Of a DNA stretch of 49,670 bases, positions 9,215 to 18,561 are shown piece by piece; position 1 is the first letter of the stretch, and each line of letters opens with the position of its first letter. The stretch lies in the NCBI RefSeq assembly GCF_008017535.1, contig NZ_VRUA01000024.1, positions 1 through 49,670 of the forward strand, given 5' to 3'. The notes beneath the pieces were generated by a model. It ran no database searches. It was not told where the DNA came from and worked only from the letters and a program-made list of their open reading frames with translations. The DNA comes from Ottowia flava. Lineage in GTDB: Bacteria > Pseudomonadota > Gammaproteobacteria > Burkholderiales > Burkholderiaceae_C. The position numbers and the translations under genes are program-made.

Positions 9215-11319
9215 GTCGCGACCCCCTCGCGTGCGTCGGCCGTCATCTGCAACGAAGGCGCACGGCGCACGATGCCGTCCAGCTGGTAGATGCCCACGGG
9301 CTTGAGGTCCACCGGACCCGACACCACGCGAATGGCCGCACCCGTTTGGTTGCTCAGGCGCGAGCGTTCAACCTGCGCACCAGCACCGCCCAGCGCCTGA
9401 CCCAGCACTTCCTGCGAGGATTCGTAAGGCGGCTGGACGACGCCCAGCATGTCGCCCAGCACGCGCAGCACTTTCCACGCGGGGCGCGCCTCACCCAGTG
9501 GGCGCACGACGGCATGGAAGCTCTGCACCCGCCCTTCGGCATTGACGAAAGTGCCTGAGGTTTCGGTGAACGGCGCGATGGGCAGCAGCACGTCGCTGAT
9601 GTCCATATTGGCCTTAAACGGGCTCAGCGTGACGACCATGTCGCAGCCTTGCAGCGGGGCCGACGTGTCGGGCCCTGGCTCACAGTTCAGCAACAGCGCG
9701 GCCTTGAGGCCACCGCCCAGCATTTGTGCGGCGTTCAGGCCACCACGCAGTGGCACGGCCCCGACGAGTTGTGCGCCCACGGTATTGCCGGCCTCGGTCA
9801 GGTAGCCGACGCTGGCACCGGTCTGACGGCCAATCCATTGCGCCAATGCAAGCAACGAAGAGGCGTTCGGATGGTGCGCCGCGGCATTGCCGAGCAGAAT
9901 CGCCTTGCGTTCACCGTTGAGCAGCGCCTTCGCAATTGCTTCCGAATCCGGCGTGGTCACGCCTTCGGTTGGCGCTGCCACGCCTTGGGCTTTACCGACC
10001 GCCGCGGCGACATTCGCCAACAAGCCCAGCCAATCGCCAGCTTCGCCTATGGACGCCACCGATACGGGCATCGCCCAGGCATGCTCGCCGCTCCACATTG
10101 CTCCGGAAGTGATAGCTGCCACCGCTGCACCACGGCGGGCTGCCTGCCGAATTCGCTGCGCAAACAGCGGATGATCCTTGCGCAGGTTGCTGCCCACGAC
10201 CAGAACGGATTGCAGTTCCGACAACGCCGCAATCGGCATGCCCAGCCAGTGGGCACCTTCGGTCTGTGCAAATTCGGTGTGGCGCAGCCGGTGATCGATG
10301 TTGTCACTGCCCAAGCCGCGCACCAACTGACCGGCCAGATACAGCTCTTCAACGGTGCTGTGTGGGCTGACCAGCGCGCCGATGGCCCCAGCGCCGTGCT
10401 GGGCCTTGATCTGGCTCAGGCCATTCGCCACGTATTCCAGCGCCGTCGCCCAATCCACGGCTTTCCATTCACCACCCTGCTTGAGCATGGGCTGGGTCAG
10501 GCGCTCATCGGAATTCAGCGCTTCGTAGGAGAAGCGGTCGCGGTCGGCGATCCAGCATTCGTTGACCGCTTCGTTTTCGAGCGGAACGACGCGCATCACC
10601 TTGTTGTTCTTGACCTGCACGATCAGGTTGGCGCCGGTCGAATCGTGCGGGGCCACGCTCTTGCGGCGCGACAGTTCCCAGGTGCGGGCGCTGTAACGGA
10701 ACGGCTTGCTCGTCAAAGCGCCCACTGGGCAGATGTCGATCATGTTGCCCGACAGCTCGGAATCGACGCTGTGACCGACGAAGGTCTCGATCTCGGAATG
10801 CTCGCCACGGTTGGCCATGCCGAGTTCCATCACCCCGGCGATCTCCTGGCCGAAGCGCACGCAACGCGTGCAATGGATGCAGCGCGCCATCTCTTCCATG
10901 GAGATGAGCGGACCCACGTCCTTGTGGAACACCACGCGCTTTTCTTCCTCGTAGCGCGAGGCAGAAGCACCGTAGCCGACCGCCAGATCCTGCAATTGGC
11001 ATTCACCACCCTGGTCGCAGATAGGGCAGTCCAGCGGGTGATTGATCAGCAGAAACTCCATGACGGATTTCTGTGCGGTGATCGCCTTCTCGCTCTGGGT
11101 GCGCACGATCATGCCCTGCGTCACCGGCGTGGCGCAGGCTGGCATCGCCTTCGGCGCCTTTTCCACTTCCACCAGACACATGCGGCAGTTGGCCGCGATG
11201 GACAGTTTCTTGTGGTAGCAGAAATGGGGGATATAAGTGCCCGCCTTGTCGGCCGCATGCATCACCATGCTGCCCTCGGGCACCTCTACCTTCTTGCCAT
11301 CGATCTCGATTTCAACCAT
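9211..11319 (-). CDS. nuoG: NADH-quinone oxidoreductase subunit G
   Basis: This is the 702-residue NuoG, the large Fe-S subunit of the peripheral arm. The N-terminus shows a [2Fe-2S] site (Cys34, 45, 48, 62), the His/Cys3 site [14 protein letters not shown] (His94, Cys98, 101, 107) and a [4Fe-4S] site (Cys147, 150, 153, and 197 in DICPVGALT). The rest is a molybdopterin-oxidoreductase-like domain that keeps the fold but is not expected to bind molybdenum. It is about 200 residues shorter than the E. coli protein, which I recall as usual for beta-proteobacteria. Confidence 0.97.
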   Translation of the reverse strand: MVEIEIDGKKVEVPEGSMVMHAADKAGTYIPHFCYHKKLSIAANCRMCLVEVEKAPKAMPACATPVTQGMIVRTQSEKAITAQKSVMEFLLINHPLDCPICDQGGECQLQDLAVGYGASASRYEEEKRVVFHKDVGPLISMEEMARCIHCTRCVRFGQEIAGVMELGMANRGEHSEIETFVGHSVDSELSGNMIDICPVGALTSKPFRYSARTWELSRRKSVAPHDSTGANLIVQVKNNKVMRVVPLENEAVNECWIADRDRFSYEALNSDERLTQPMLKQGGEWKAVDWATALEYVANGLSQIKAQHGAGAIGALVSPHSTVEELYLAGQLVRGLGSDNIDHRLRHTEFAQTEGAHWLGMPIAALSELQSVLVVGSNLRKDHPLFAQRIRQAARRGAAVAAITSGAMWSGEHAWAMPVSVASIGEAGDWLGLLANVAAAVGKAQGVAAPTEGVTTPDSEAIAKALLNGERKAILLGNAAAHHPNASSLLALAQWIGRQTGASVGYLTEAGNTVGAQLVGAVPLRGGLNAAQMLGGGLKAALLLNCEPGPDTSAPLQGCDMVVTLSPFKANMDISDVLLPIAPFTETSGTFVNAEGRVQSFHAVVRPLGEARPAWKVLRVLGDMLGVVQPPYESSQEVLGQALGGAGAQVERSRLSNQTGAAIRVVSGPVDLKPVGIYQLDGIVRRAPSLQMTADAREGVAT

Positions 11320-11339
11320 GTCGACTCTTTCGGGCAGCC

Positions 11340-12692
11340 TCAGACGTAGGCCGGCACCACACAGCGCTTGTGCTCGATGTGGTGTTCAAACTCGTGACGG
11401 AAATGCTTCAGCATGCCGCGCACCGGCATGGCAGCGGCATCGCCCAGGGCACAGATGGTGCGCCCCATGATGTTGCCGGCCACGGAATCCAAAAGCTCCA
11501 TGTCACTGGGGCGTCCCTCGCCCTTTTCAATGCGCTCGACCATGCGCCACAGCCAGCCTGTGCCTTCGCGGCAGGGCGTGCATTGGCCGCACGATTCGTG
11601 CATATAGAAGTACGACAGGCGCAGCAGCGACTTGACCATGCAGCGCGTGTCGTCCATGACGATGACAGCACCCGAGCCGAGCATGGAGCCCGCCTTGGCG
11701 ATGCTGTCGTAGTCCATGGTGCAGTCCATCATGACGGACGCGGGCAGAACCGGGGACGAAGAGCCACCGGGAATCACCGCCTTCAGCTGGCGGCCGTTGC
11801 GCACGCCACCGGCCAACTCCAGCAGCGTGGAGAACGGCGTCCCCATCGGGATTTCGTAGTTACCGGGCCGCTCGACGTCACCGCTGACCGAATAGATCTT
11901 GGTGCCGCCGTTGTTGGGCTTGCCGCATTCCAGGTACGCCTGGCCACCGTTGCGGATGATCCACGGCACGGCCGCGAAGGTTTCGGTGTTGTTGATCGTC
12001 GTCGGCTTGCCGTACATGCCAAAGCTGGCCGGGAACGGCGGCTTGAAGCGCGGTTGGCCCTTTTTGCCTTCCAGCGACTCCAGCAGGCCGGTTTCTTCAC
12101 CGCAGATGTAAGCGCCAAAACCATGGTGCGCGTGCAACTGGAAGTTGAAGTCGCTGCCCATGATCTGGTCACCCAGGTAGCCGGCGGCACGCGCCTCTTC
12201 GAGCGCGGCTTCAAAGCGCTCATAGACCTGAAAGATCTCACCGTGGATGTAGTTGTAGCCCACGCTCGTGCCCATGGCGTAGGCCGCAATGGCCATGCCT
12301 TCGATCACGATGTGCGGGTTGAACATCAGGATGTCGCGGTCCTTGCAGGTGCCCGGCTCGCCTTCGTCCGAGTTGCAGACCAGGTACTTCTGACCCGGGA
12401 ACTGGCGCGGCATGAAGCTCCACTTCAGGCCCGTGGGGAAGCCCGCCCCACCGCGACCGCGCAATGCCGATTCCTTCACCGTGGCAATCACCTGGTCCTG
12501 CGTCAGGCCAGCACCGCCATCCTTGCCCAGGATCTTGCGCAGCGCCTGGTAGCCACCGCGCGCTTCGTAATCCTTCAGGTGCCAGTTGGTGCCATCTAGA
12601 TCAGCGTAGATCTGCGGGTTGATGTGGCGACCGTGAAAGCAGGTCTGCACGCCCGTGGCGGCAAACTGCGACAGTACCTGGGAGGCGTTCAT
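11340..12692 (-). CDS. nuoF: NADH-quinone oxidoreductase subunit F
   Basis: This is the 450-residue NuoF, which oxidises NADH using FMN and cluster N3. The glycine-rich flavin/NADH motif [13 protein letters not shown] is at residues 79-91, and [19 protein letters not shown] follows at about 197-215. The N3 ligands are Cys368, 371 and 374 ([14 protein letters not shown]) and Cys414 (RTICALGD). Its start overlaps the nuoE stop by 4 bp (12689-12692). Confidence 0.97.
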   Translation of the reverse strand: MNASQVLSQFAATGVQTCFHGRHINPQIYADLDGTNWHLKDYEARGGYQALRKILGKDGGAGLTQDQVIATVKESALRGRGGAGFPTGLKWSFMPRQFPGQKYLVCNSDEGEPGTCKDRDILMFNPHIVIEGMAIAAYAMGTSVGYNYIHGEIFQVYERFEAALEEARAAGYLGDQIMGSDFNFQLHAHHGFGAYICGEETGLLESLEGKKGQPRFKPPFPASFGMYGKPTTINNTETFAAVPWIIRNGGQAYLECGKPNNGGTKIYSVSGDVERPGNYEIPMGTPFSTLLELAGGVRNGRQLKAVIPGGSSSPVLPASVMMDCTMDYDSIAKAGSMLGSGAVIVMDDTRCMVKSLLRLSYFYMHESCGQCTPCREGTGWLWRMVERIEKGEGRPSDMELLDSVAGNIMGRTICALGDAAAMPVRGMLKHFRHEFEHHIEHKRCVVPAYV

Positions 12693-13213
12693 TGCGCGCC
12701 CTCCGTCTGGTTCAGGCCGTCGACCAACTGACGCAGCTTGTCATCGCTCATGAAGCTGCACATGGTGCGGTCGTTGACCAGCATGACCGGCGCGTCGGCA
12801 CAGGCGCCCAGGCACTCGCACTGCTGCAGCGTGAAGCGGCCGTCGGCCGAGGTTTCACCAGCCTTCAAAGACAACTTTTGCTCGAGGTATTCCAGTGCCG
12901 CCTGGCCACCGCGCAACTGGCACGGCAGGTTGGTGCACACCGCCAGCTTGTATTGGCCAACAGGACGCTGGTTGTACATGTTGTAGAACGAAGTCACCTC
13001 GTGCACCGCGATCGGCGGCATGTCGAGGTAAGCAGCGATTGCCACTTCGCTCTCGGGACTGACCCAGCCCTGCTCCTGCTGCACGATCGACAGGCAGGCC
13101 ATCACGGCCGACTGCTGTTGCCCTTGCGGGTACTTGGCGACTTCACGCGCGAAACGTTCGCGCGTCGCTTCCGACAGCGGCGCGATGGCCGCGGGAGAGG
13201 CGTTGGCGCTCAT
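12689..13213 (-). CDS. nuoE: NADH-quinone oxidoreductase subunit E
   Basis: This is the 174-residue NuoE, the thioredoxin-fold subunit with the off-path [2Fe-2S] cluster N1a. Its ligands are visible as C-x4-C (CTNLPC, Cys93 and 98) and C-x3-C (CLGAC, Cys134 and 138). The helical N-terminus ends in [12 protein letters not shown], a family signature. It overlaps nuoD by 4 bp upstream and nuoF by 4 bp downstream, so three consecutive genes are ATGA-coupled. Confidence 0.96.
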   Translation of the reverse strand: MSANASPAAIAPLSEATRERFAREVAKYPQGQQQSAVMACLSIVQQEQGWVSPESEVAIAAYLDMPPIAVHEVTSFYNMYNQRPVGQYKLAVCTNLPCQLRGGQAALEYLEQKLSLKAGETSADGRFTLQQCECLGACADAPVMLVNDRTMCSFMSDDKLRQLVDGLNQTEGAQ

Positions 13214-14463
13214 CGATCAATCTCTCCAAACACAATGTCCAGGGTACCGATGATGGCCACGATGTCGGCCAGCATGTGCCCTCTGCCAATTTCGTCCAAC
13301 GCGGCCAGGTGCGCAAAGCCCGGCGCGCGAATGCGCATGCGGTAGGGCTTGTTGGCGCCGTCGCTCACCATGTAGATGCCGAACTCGCCCTTCGGGTGTT
13401 CCACAGCGGCATAGGCCTCGCCTTCTGGCACGTGCATGCCTTCGGTAAAAAGCTTGAAGTGGTGGATCAGCTCTTCCATGTTGGTTTTCATCGCCTCGCG
13501 AGAAGGCGGTGCCACCTTGTGGTTGTCCACGATCACCGGACCGGGGTTGGCGCGCAGCCAGTTCACGCACTGCTGGATGATGCGGTTGGATTCGCGCATC
13601 TCCTGCACCCGCACCAGATAACGGTCGTAGGTGTCACCGGTCTTGCCGACCGGGATGTCGAAATCCATCTGGTCGTAGACCTCGTAGGGCTGCTTCTTGC
13701 GCAGATCCCAGGCGATGCCGGAGCCACGCAGCATCGGCCCGGTGAGTCCCAAATTGAGAGCACGCTCCGCCGTCACCACACCGATACCAACCGTTCTTTG
13801 CTTCCAGATACGGTTGTCGGTCAGCAGCGTTTCGTACTCGTCGATGTGCTTGGGAAAGCGCTTCGTGAAGTCCTCGATGAAGTCCAGCAGCGAGCCCTTG
13901 CGGTTGCTGTTGAGCTCATCCAGCGCCTTGGCACTGCGGATCTTGCTGTAGCGGTACTGCGGCATGGCGTCCGGCAGGTCGCGGTACACACCGCCGGGAC
14001 GGAAGTACGCCGCGTGCATGCGCGCGCCCGACACGGCCTCGTACACGTCAAACAGGTCTTCGCGTTCGCGGAAGGTGTAGACGAGCATGGTCGAAGACCC
14101 GCAGTCGTTGCCGTGCGAACCCAGCCACATCAGGTGGTTCAGGATGCGCGTGATTTCGGAGAACATCACGCGGATGTACTGGGCGCGGATCGGCACCTCG
14201 ATGCCCAGCAGGCGTTCGACCGCCAGGCAGTAGGCGTGCTCGTTGCACATCATGGACACGTAGTCCAGACGGTCCATGTACGGGAGCGACTGGATGTAGG
14301 TCTTGTGCTCGGCCAGCTTTTCGGTGGCGCGGTGCAGCAGGCCGATGTGCGGGTCGGCGCGTTGCAGCACTTCGCCGTCCATTTCGAGCACAAGGCGCAG
14401 CACGCCGTGCGCGGCCGGGTGCTGCGGCCCGAAGTTCAGGGTGTAGTTCTTGATCTCAGCCAT
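13210..14463 (-). CDS. nuoD: NADH-quinone oxidoreductase subunit D
   Basis: This is the 417-residue NuoD, the 49-kDa-type subunit related to NiFe hydrogenase large subunits, which lines the quinone site. Signatures are [36 protein letters not shown] and [14 protein letters not shown]-like residues ([20 protein letters not shown]). It is encoded separately from nuoC, unlike the E. coli nuoCD fusion. It ends by overlapping nuoE by 4 bp. Confidence 0.97.
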   Translation of the reverse strand: MAEIKNYTLNFGPQHPAAHGVLRLVLEMDGEVLQRADPHIGLLHRATEKLAEHKTYIQSLPYMDRLDYVSMMCNEHAYCLAVERLLGIEVPIRAQYIRVMFSEITRILNHLMWLGSHGNDCGSSTMLVYTFREREDLFDVYEAVSGARMHAAYFRPGGVYRDLPDAMPQYRYSKIRSAKALDELNSNRKGSLLDFIEDFTKRFPKHIDEYETLLTDNRIWKQRTVGIGVVTAERALNLGLTGPMLRGSGIAWDLRKKQPYEVYDQMDFDIPVGKTGDTYDRYLVRVQEMRESNRIIQQCVNWLRANPGPVIVDNHKVAPPSREAMKTNMEELIHHFKLFTEGMHVPEGEAYAAVEHPKGEFGIYMVSDGANKPYRMRIRAPGFAHLAALDEIGRGHMLADIVAIIGTLDIVFGEIDR

Positions 14464-14487
14464 GTCTGTCTATGCCGACGCGGCGCG

Positions 14488-15096
14488 TCAGTGCAGGCCC
14501 CCGTAGTTGTCCTCACGGATCACCCGCGGCGTGACTTCACGCGGCTCGATCGACACAGGCTCGTAGATCACGCGCTGACGCTCGGCGTCGTAGCGCATTT
14601 CAACGTGACCAGACAGCGGGAAATCCTTGCGGAACGGGTGGCCGATGAAGCCGTAATCGGTCAGGATGCGCCGCAGGTCGTCGTGGCCGTCGAACACGAT
14701 GCCGTACAGGTCGAACGCCTCGCGCTCGTACCAGTTGGCGCCGCTCCACAGATCGGTGATCGTGGGCAGCACCGGCAGCTCGTCGTCTGCACAGAAAACG
14801 CGCACGCGCACGCGCTGGTTCAGGCTGACCGACAGCAATTGCAGCACCACCGCGTAGCGCGGGCCTTCCCAACGGCCATCGCCATAGGCGGAATAGTCCA
14901 GACCGCACAGGTCGATCATCTGCTCGAACTGGCAGCCGGGCGCGTCACGCAGCGTCTGCATCACGCCGTGATAGTCAGCAGGCGAGACGGTCAGCACGAC
15001 CTCATTCAGCGCGACTTCCAGATTCAGCGCCTTGTCACCCAGCGCGGCAGCGATGGTGTCACGAAGGGTCTCGGGAGCAATTGCAATGTCGGCCAT
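14488..15096 (-). CDS. nuoC: NADH-quinone oxidoreductase subunit C
   Basis: NuoC is the 30-kDa-type structural subunit of the peripheral arm and binds NuoD. I set the start at the ATG at 15096 (202 residues, [14 protein letters not shown]), because translation further upstream in this frame would overlap nuoB. The conserved signature [19 protein letters not shown], followed by [20 protein letters not shown], is complete. It starts 5 bp after the nuoB stop and ends 24 bp before nuoD. Confidence 0.96.
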   Translation of the reverse strand: MADIAIAPETLRDTIAAALGDKALNLEVALNEVVLTVSPADYHGVMQTLRDAPGCQFEQMIDLCGLDYSAYGDGRWEGPRYAVVLQLLSVSLNQRVRVRVFCADDELPVLPTITDLWSGANWYEREAFDLYGIVFDGHDDLRRILTDYGFIGHPFRKDFPLSGHVEMRYDAERQRVIYEPVSIEPREVTPRVIREDNYGGLH

Positions 15097-15101
15097 GCTG
15101 G

Positions 15102-15581
15102 TCACACCCGTGCGATCGTGTTGGTGCGGCGCACCTTCTGCTGCAACTGGATGATGCCGTACAGCAGCGCCTCGGCTGTGGGCGGGCAGCCGGGCACGTA
15201 CACGTCGACGGGCACGATGCGGTCGCAGCCGCGCACCACGGAATAGCTGTAGTGGTAGTAGCCGCCGCCGTTGGCGCAGGAGCCCATGGAGATTACCCAG
15301 CGCGGCTCGGCCATCTGGTCGTAGACCTTGCGCAGCGCCGGCGCCATCTTGTTGCACAGCGTGCCCGCCACGATCATCAGGTCGGACTGACGCGGGCTGG
15401 CGCGAAACACTTCGGCGCCAAAACGGCCGATGTCGTAGCGCGCCGCAGCGGCGTGCATCATCTCGACCGCGCAGCAAGCGAGCCCGAAGGTCACCGGCCA
15501 TAACGAGCCGGTCTTGGCCCAGTTCACCGCCGCATCGACGCCGGTGAGCAGAAAGCCTTTTTGTTGAAGCTGTTCATTCAT
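15102..15581 (-). CDS. nuoB: NADH-quinone oxidoreductase subunit B
   Basis: This is the 159-residue NuoB (PSST type), which carries cluster N2, the final electron donor to quinone. Cluster ligands correspond to the tandem Cys36-Cys37 ([10 protein letters not shown]), Cys102 (MGSCANGGG) and Cys132 ([14 protein letters not shown]). The sequence is full length and highly conserved. It follows nuoA after a 36-bp gap. Confidence 0.97.
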   Translation of the reverse strand: MNEQLQQKGFLLTGVDAAVNWAKTGSLWPVTFGLACCAVEMMHAAAARYDIGRFGAEVFRASPRQSDLMIVAGTLCNKMAPALRKVYDQMAEPRWVISMGSCANGGGYYHYSYSVVRGCDRIVPVDVYVPGCPPTAEALLYGIIQLQQKVRRTNTIARV

Positions 15582-15617
15582 GTGCGAGTCCTTGATCGAC
15601 GCTCTGCGCGATCCGCT

Positions 15618-15977
15618 TCATTCCCAATCCAGCGCGCCTTTTTTCCACTCGTAGATGAAACCCACGACGAGGATGCTCAGGAAGATCAGCACCGCGACAA
15701 AGCCCGGCAAACCGACTTCACGCAGCGAGACCGCCCAAGGGAAAAGGAAGGCGATTTCCAAATCGAAAAGGATGAACAGGATGGCGACGAGGTAGTAGCG
15801 CACGTCGAACTTCATGCGCGCGTCTTCAAATGCCTCAAAGCCGCATTCGTAGGGCGAGTTCTTGGCCGCATCGGGCTTGTGCGGCTTGAGAAAAGCCCCC
15901 ATCCCCAGACAGAGCGCCCCGACCGCCAGACCCACCAGGATAAACAGCAGGACGGGAAGGTACTCGGAGAGATTCAT
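15618..15977 (-). CDS. nuoA: NADH-quinone oxidoreductase subunit A
   Basis: This is the 119-residue NuoA, a three-helix membrane subunit at the junction of the two arms. The family segment [20 protein letters not shown], containing the loop Cys, and the helix [16 protein letters not shown] with its acidic pair are present. It is the first nuo gene. Its start lies only 59 bp after the 3' end of a tRNA-Leu gene and I see no terminator between them, so part of nuo transcription may read through the tRNA. Confidence 0.96.
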   Translation of the reverse strand: MNLSEYLPVLLFILVGLAVGALCLGMGAFLKPHKPDAAKNSPYECGFEAFEDARMKFDVRYYLVAILFILFDLEIAFLFPWAVSLREVGLPGFVAVLIFLSILVVGFIYEWKKGALDWE

Positions 15978-16036
15978 CGTAGGCTCTGTGTCGGGTGCGG
16001 GCGGTCATCCGTGGGATGTCACCCGCATCTTGTACT

Positions 16037-16121
16037 TGGTGCCGTCGGCGAGACTCGAACTCGCACAGCTTTCGCCACTACCCCCTCAAGATAGCGTGTC
16101 TACCAATTTCACCACGACGGC
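16037..16121 (-). tRNA. tRNA-Leu (anticodon GAG)
   Basis: Read on the minus strand, this 85-nt stretch folds as a class II tRNA. The acceptor GCCGTCG pairs with CGACGGC and is followed by a genome-encoded ACCA end. The D-arm contains GAAATTGGTAGACACG. The anticodon stem CTATC/GGTAG closes the loop TTGAGGG, giving anticodon GAG for CUC/CUU leucine codons. A long variable arm is present, and the T-arm GCGAGTTCGAGTCTCGC is complete. It lies between secG and nuoA on the same strand. Confidence 0.96.
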
Positions 16122-16197
16122 AATCGTGTCAGCCACCAATCCGGTCACCCTGTCTGAAACGCCAGTGACAGGTGTCGGCAGCAACTAGGAGTTTACC

Positions 16198-16238
16198 CTG
16201 AAAACCCTCGGTTACAGGCTTGGCGAGAGGATTTTCAG
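16198..16238 (-). other. inverted repeat between secG and tRNA-Leu
   Basis: CTGAAAA at 16198-16204 pairs with TTTTCAG at 16232-16238, with additional CTC/GAG pairing inside. It lies downstream of the secG stop. It is not followed by a clear T-run on the minus strand, so it could be a weak terminator, an RNA-processing site or a chance hairpin. Confidence 0.3.
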
Positions 16239-16254
16239 AGTCCTTTGAGCCAAC

Positions 16255-16695
16255 TCAGTTGGTCGGGATTTGGGCGGCGCCCGTGGCCGACGCCGGGGCA
16301 GCAGCAGAACCTGCCGCGGCGGGTTCGGCGGAGTCGGTCGGAATGCTCCCAGCACCCGCAGCGGATGCCGCCGAAGCGGCGCCTGAGGCAGCCGAAGCCG
16401 GCGCCGTCACGGCAGCGCGGTCCAGCACACTGCCACCCGACGACGAGGGCGTGCGGATGCTGAAGCCGAAGTAAGCCAGCGCCAGCGTGGACGCCAGAAA
16501 CACGGTGGCCAGCACCGCCGTGGCGCGCGACAGAAAGTTCGCGCTGCCGGAAGCACCGAACAGGCTGCCCGACGCGCCGCTGCCGAAGGCCGCGCCCATG
16601 TCGGCACCCTTGCCGTGCTGCATGAGGATCAGGCCGACCATGGCCAGCGCCGACAGGATCTGCAGCACCAGCACCAGATTGAGTGCAAAGTTCAT
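16255..16695 (-). CDS. secG: preprotein translocase subunit SecG
   Basis: SecG is the small two-helix subunit of the SecYEG protein-export channel. Transmembrane segments lie at about residues 4-24 and 55-78, joined by the conserved loop LMQHGKGADMGAAFGSGAS. The 146-residue length exceeds the roughly 110 residues of the E. coli protein because of an Ala/Ser-rich, low-complexity C-terminal tail from about residue 90. It follows tpiA after 39 bp, a gap containing a fragment of the dispersed element. The tpiA-secG-tRNA-Leu-nuoA order is one I recall from Burkholderiales. Confidence 0.95.
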   Translation of the reverse strand: MNFALNLVLVLQILSALAMVGLILMQHGKGADMGAAFGSGASGSLFGASGSANFLSRATAVLATVFLASTLALAYFGFSIRTPSSSGGSVLDRAAVTAPASAASGAASAASAAGAGSIPTDSAEPAAAGSAAAPASATGAAQIPTN

Positions 16696-16705
16696 TCCAT
16701 TACTC

Positions 16706-16729
16706 CAAATTTGATAGCTGCCCGCGCTC
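16706..16729 (+). repeat. dispersed element, truncated copy 2
   Basis: AAATTTGATAGCTGCCCGCG matches the 5' half of the element consensus. The 3' half is missing. It lies in the 39-bp gap between tpiA and secG. Confidence 0.6.
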
Positions 16730-16734
16730 GTCCA

Positions 16735-17484
16735 TCAACGTGCAGCGGCAATAATCTTCAGAAAATCGGGCGCCTTCAGCGACGCGCCGCCGATCAGGCC
16801 GCCGTCGATGTCCGGCTGGGCCAGCAGCTCGGCCGCGTTGGCCGCGTTCATGCTCCCGCCGTAGAGGATGCGCACACGGTCGGCGTGTTCGGTGGCCGCC
16901 TTCAGCTGCGCGCGCAGCACGGCGTGCACGGCCTGCGCTTCGTCGGGGGTGGCGGTTTTGCCGGTGCCAATCGCCCAGACGGGCTCATAGGCAACAACGA
17001 TCTCGCTGATGCAGTGGCCATTGAGGTGAATCACCGCGGACAGCTGGCGCTTGACGATGAACTCGGTCATGCCCTCTTCCCGCTCGCGCAGGGTTTCGCC
17101 CACGCAGACGATCGGGGTCAAGCCGGCCGCCAGCGCGCGCTTGGCCTTGATGGCCACCTGCACATCGGTCTCGCCCTGGTACTGGCGGCGTTCGCTGTGG
17201 CCGACGATGGCGTAGCGCACGCCGAAATCGCGCAGCATCGCGCCGGACACATCGCCCGTGTAGGCCCCGCTGTCGTGCTGCGACAGGTCCTGCGCGCCCA
17301 GCTCGACGGTGCTGGTGTCGGCCAGCAGCGCCTGCAGTTGCGGCAGGTAGACGAAAGGCGCACACAGCGCCACGTCGCAGGTCGGCTGGCCGATGCCGGC
17401 CAGCAGCGCCTGCACCAGCGTCTGGTTGGCAGCCAGGCTGCCATTCATCTTCCAGTTGCCGGCGATCAGTTTTTTGGCACTCAT
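16735..17484 (-). CDS. tpiA: triose-phosphate isomerase
   Basis: This 249-residue enzyme interconverts dihydroxyacetone phosphate and glyceraldehyde-3-phosphate in the cytoplasm. Active-site residues are visible: Asn10 and Lys12 in GNWKMNG, His96 in IVGHSERR and Glu167 in [11 protein letters not shown], with the flexible loop following. Length is normal. The start overlaps the stop of the upstream oxidoreductase gene by 4 bp, so the two are probably co-transcribed. Confidence 0.97.
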   Translation of the reverse strand: MSAKKLIAGNWKMNGSLAANQTLVQALLAGIGQPTCDVALCAPFVYLPQLQALLADTSTVELGAQDLSQHDSGAYTGDVSGAMLRDFGVRYAIVGHSERRQYQGETDVQVAIKAKRALAAGLTPIVCVGETLREREEGMTEFIVKRQLSAVIHLNGHCISEIVVAYEPVWAIGTGKTATPDEAQAVHAVLRAQLKAATEHADRVRILYGGSMNAANAAELLAQPDIDGGLIGGASLKAPDFLKIIAAAR

Positions 17485-18500
17485 GCCTCACCCCAGGTCA
17501 GAACGATCTTGCCGATGTGGTCACCGCTTTCCATCAGCGCATGGGCGCGCGCGGCGCCGCTGGGCAGACCATCGTCCGCCTCGGCGGCCGGGAACACGCT
17601 GTGGATCACCGGCTGCACGCGACGGCTTTCCAGCCACGGCCACACATTGCTTTTCAGCGCCTGCGCGATCGCGCCCTTGAACGCCACCGGGCGCGGACGC
17701 AGGGTCGACCCAGTGAGGGTCAGGCGCCGGCGCAGCACCAGCCCGGCGTTGAACTCGGCCTTGGTACCGCCCTGCACCGCAATGATGACCAGGCGGCCGT
17801 CCTCAGCCAGGCATTCGACGTCGCGCTTGACGTAATCGCCCGCCACCATGTCGAGGATCACGTCCACGCCCTTGCCGCCGGTCAGCTGCTTCGCCTGCTC
17901 GGCGAAGTCCGTGGTGCGGTAGTTGATGGCGTGGTCGGCGCCCAGCTTCAGACAGGCGGCGCATTTCTCGTCGCTGCCGGCGGTGACGATCACAGTGGCC
18001 CCAGCCGCCTTGGCGAGCTGGATGGCGGTAACGCCGATGCCGCTGGTGCCGCCGTGGATCAGCAGCGTCTCGCCCTTTTGCAGGCGACCGCGGTCGAACA
18101 CGTTGCTCCAGACGGTGAAGAAGGTCTCGGGCAGCGAAGCGGCTTCCACGTCGCTCCAACCGGCTGGCACCGGCAGGCATTGCGCCACCGGGGCCACACA
18201 GTACTCGGCATAACCGCCACCGGCCACCAATGCGCACACGCGGTCGCCCACGGCCAAGCCTGCTCCGGCCATGGCTTGCACGTCGCCCGACACGATGGTG
18301 CCGGCCACTTCAAGCCCTGGCAGATCCGACGCACCCGGCGGCACCGGGTAGTTGCCCGTGCGCTGCAGCACGTCAGGACGGTTCACCCCCGACGCGGCGA
18401 CGCGGATGAGCAACTCGCCCGCACCCGGCGCTGGCTGGGCGCGCTCGGCCGGCACCAGCACCTCGGGTGCGCCGTATTCGCGAATCTCAATGCACTTCAT
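17481..18500 (-). CDS. NAD(P)H-quinone oxidoreductase, PIG3-like
   Basis: This 339-residue medium-chain dehydrogenase/reductase lacks the catalytic zinc ligands and resembles the PIG3/quinone oxidoreductase branch. Visible parts are [20 protein letters not shown] (about residues 38-57) and the NAD(P)H-binding [16 protein letters not shown] (149-164). I start it at the ATG at 18500. A TTG two codons upstream lies inside a copy of the dispersed element, which abuts this start and leaves no clear Shine-Dalgarno sequence. It overlaps tpiA by 4 bp. The in vivo substrate is unknown. Confidence 0.88.
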   Translation of the reverse strand: MKCIEIREYGAPEVLVPAERAQPAPGAGELLIRVAASGVNRPDVLQRTGNYPVPPGASDLPGLEVAGTIVSGDVQAMAGAGLAVGDRVCALVAGGGYAEYCVAPVAQCLPVPAGWSDVEAASLPETFFTVWSNVFDRGRLQKGETLLIHGGTSGIGVTAIQLAKAAGATVIVTAGSDEKCAACLKLGADHAINYRTTDFAEQAKQLTGGKGVDVILDMVAGDYVKRDVECLAEDGRLVIIAVQGGTKAEFNAGLVLRRRLTLTGSTLRPRPVAFKGAIAQALKSNVWPWLESRRVQPVIHSVFPAAEADDGLPSGAARAHALMESGDHIGKIVLTWGEA

Positions 18501-18502
18501 AG

Positions 18503-18554
18503 TCAAATGGGCCGCCCGCGCTAGAGGGACTTGCGCGGGCAGCTATCAAAAGTG
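18503..18554 (-). repeat. dispersed element, copy 3
   Basis: The plus strand reads GCGCTAGAGGGACTTGCGCG followed by GGCAGCTATCAAAAG, matching the reverse complement of the element. It fills the whole gap between the pnp stop (18562) and the oxidoreductase start (18500). It thus forms the 5' leader immediately before that start codon. Confidence 0.8.
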
Positions 18555-18561
18555 AAGTTGC

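Noticed and set aside
13276-15246. 656-codon open frame opposite nuoB, nuoC and nuoD
   Set aside because: It crosses three real gene boundaries and has shadow composition.
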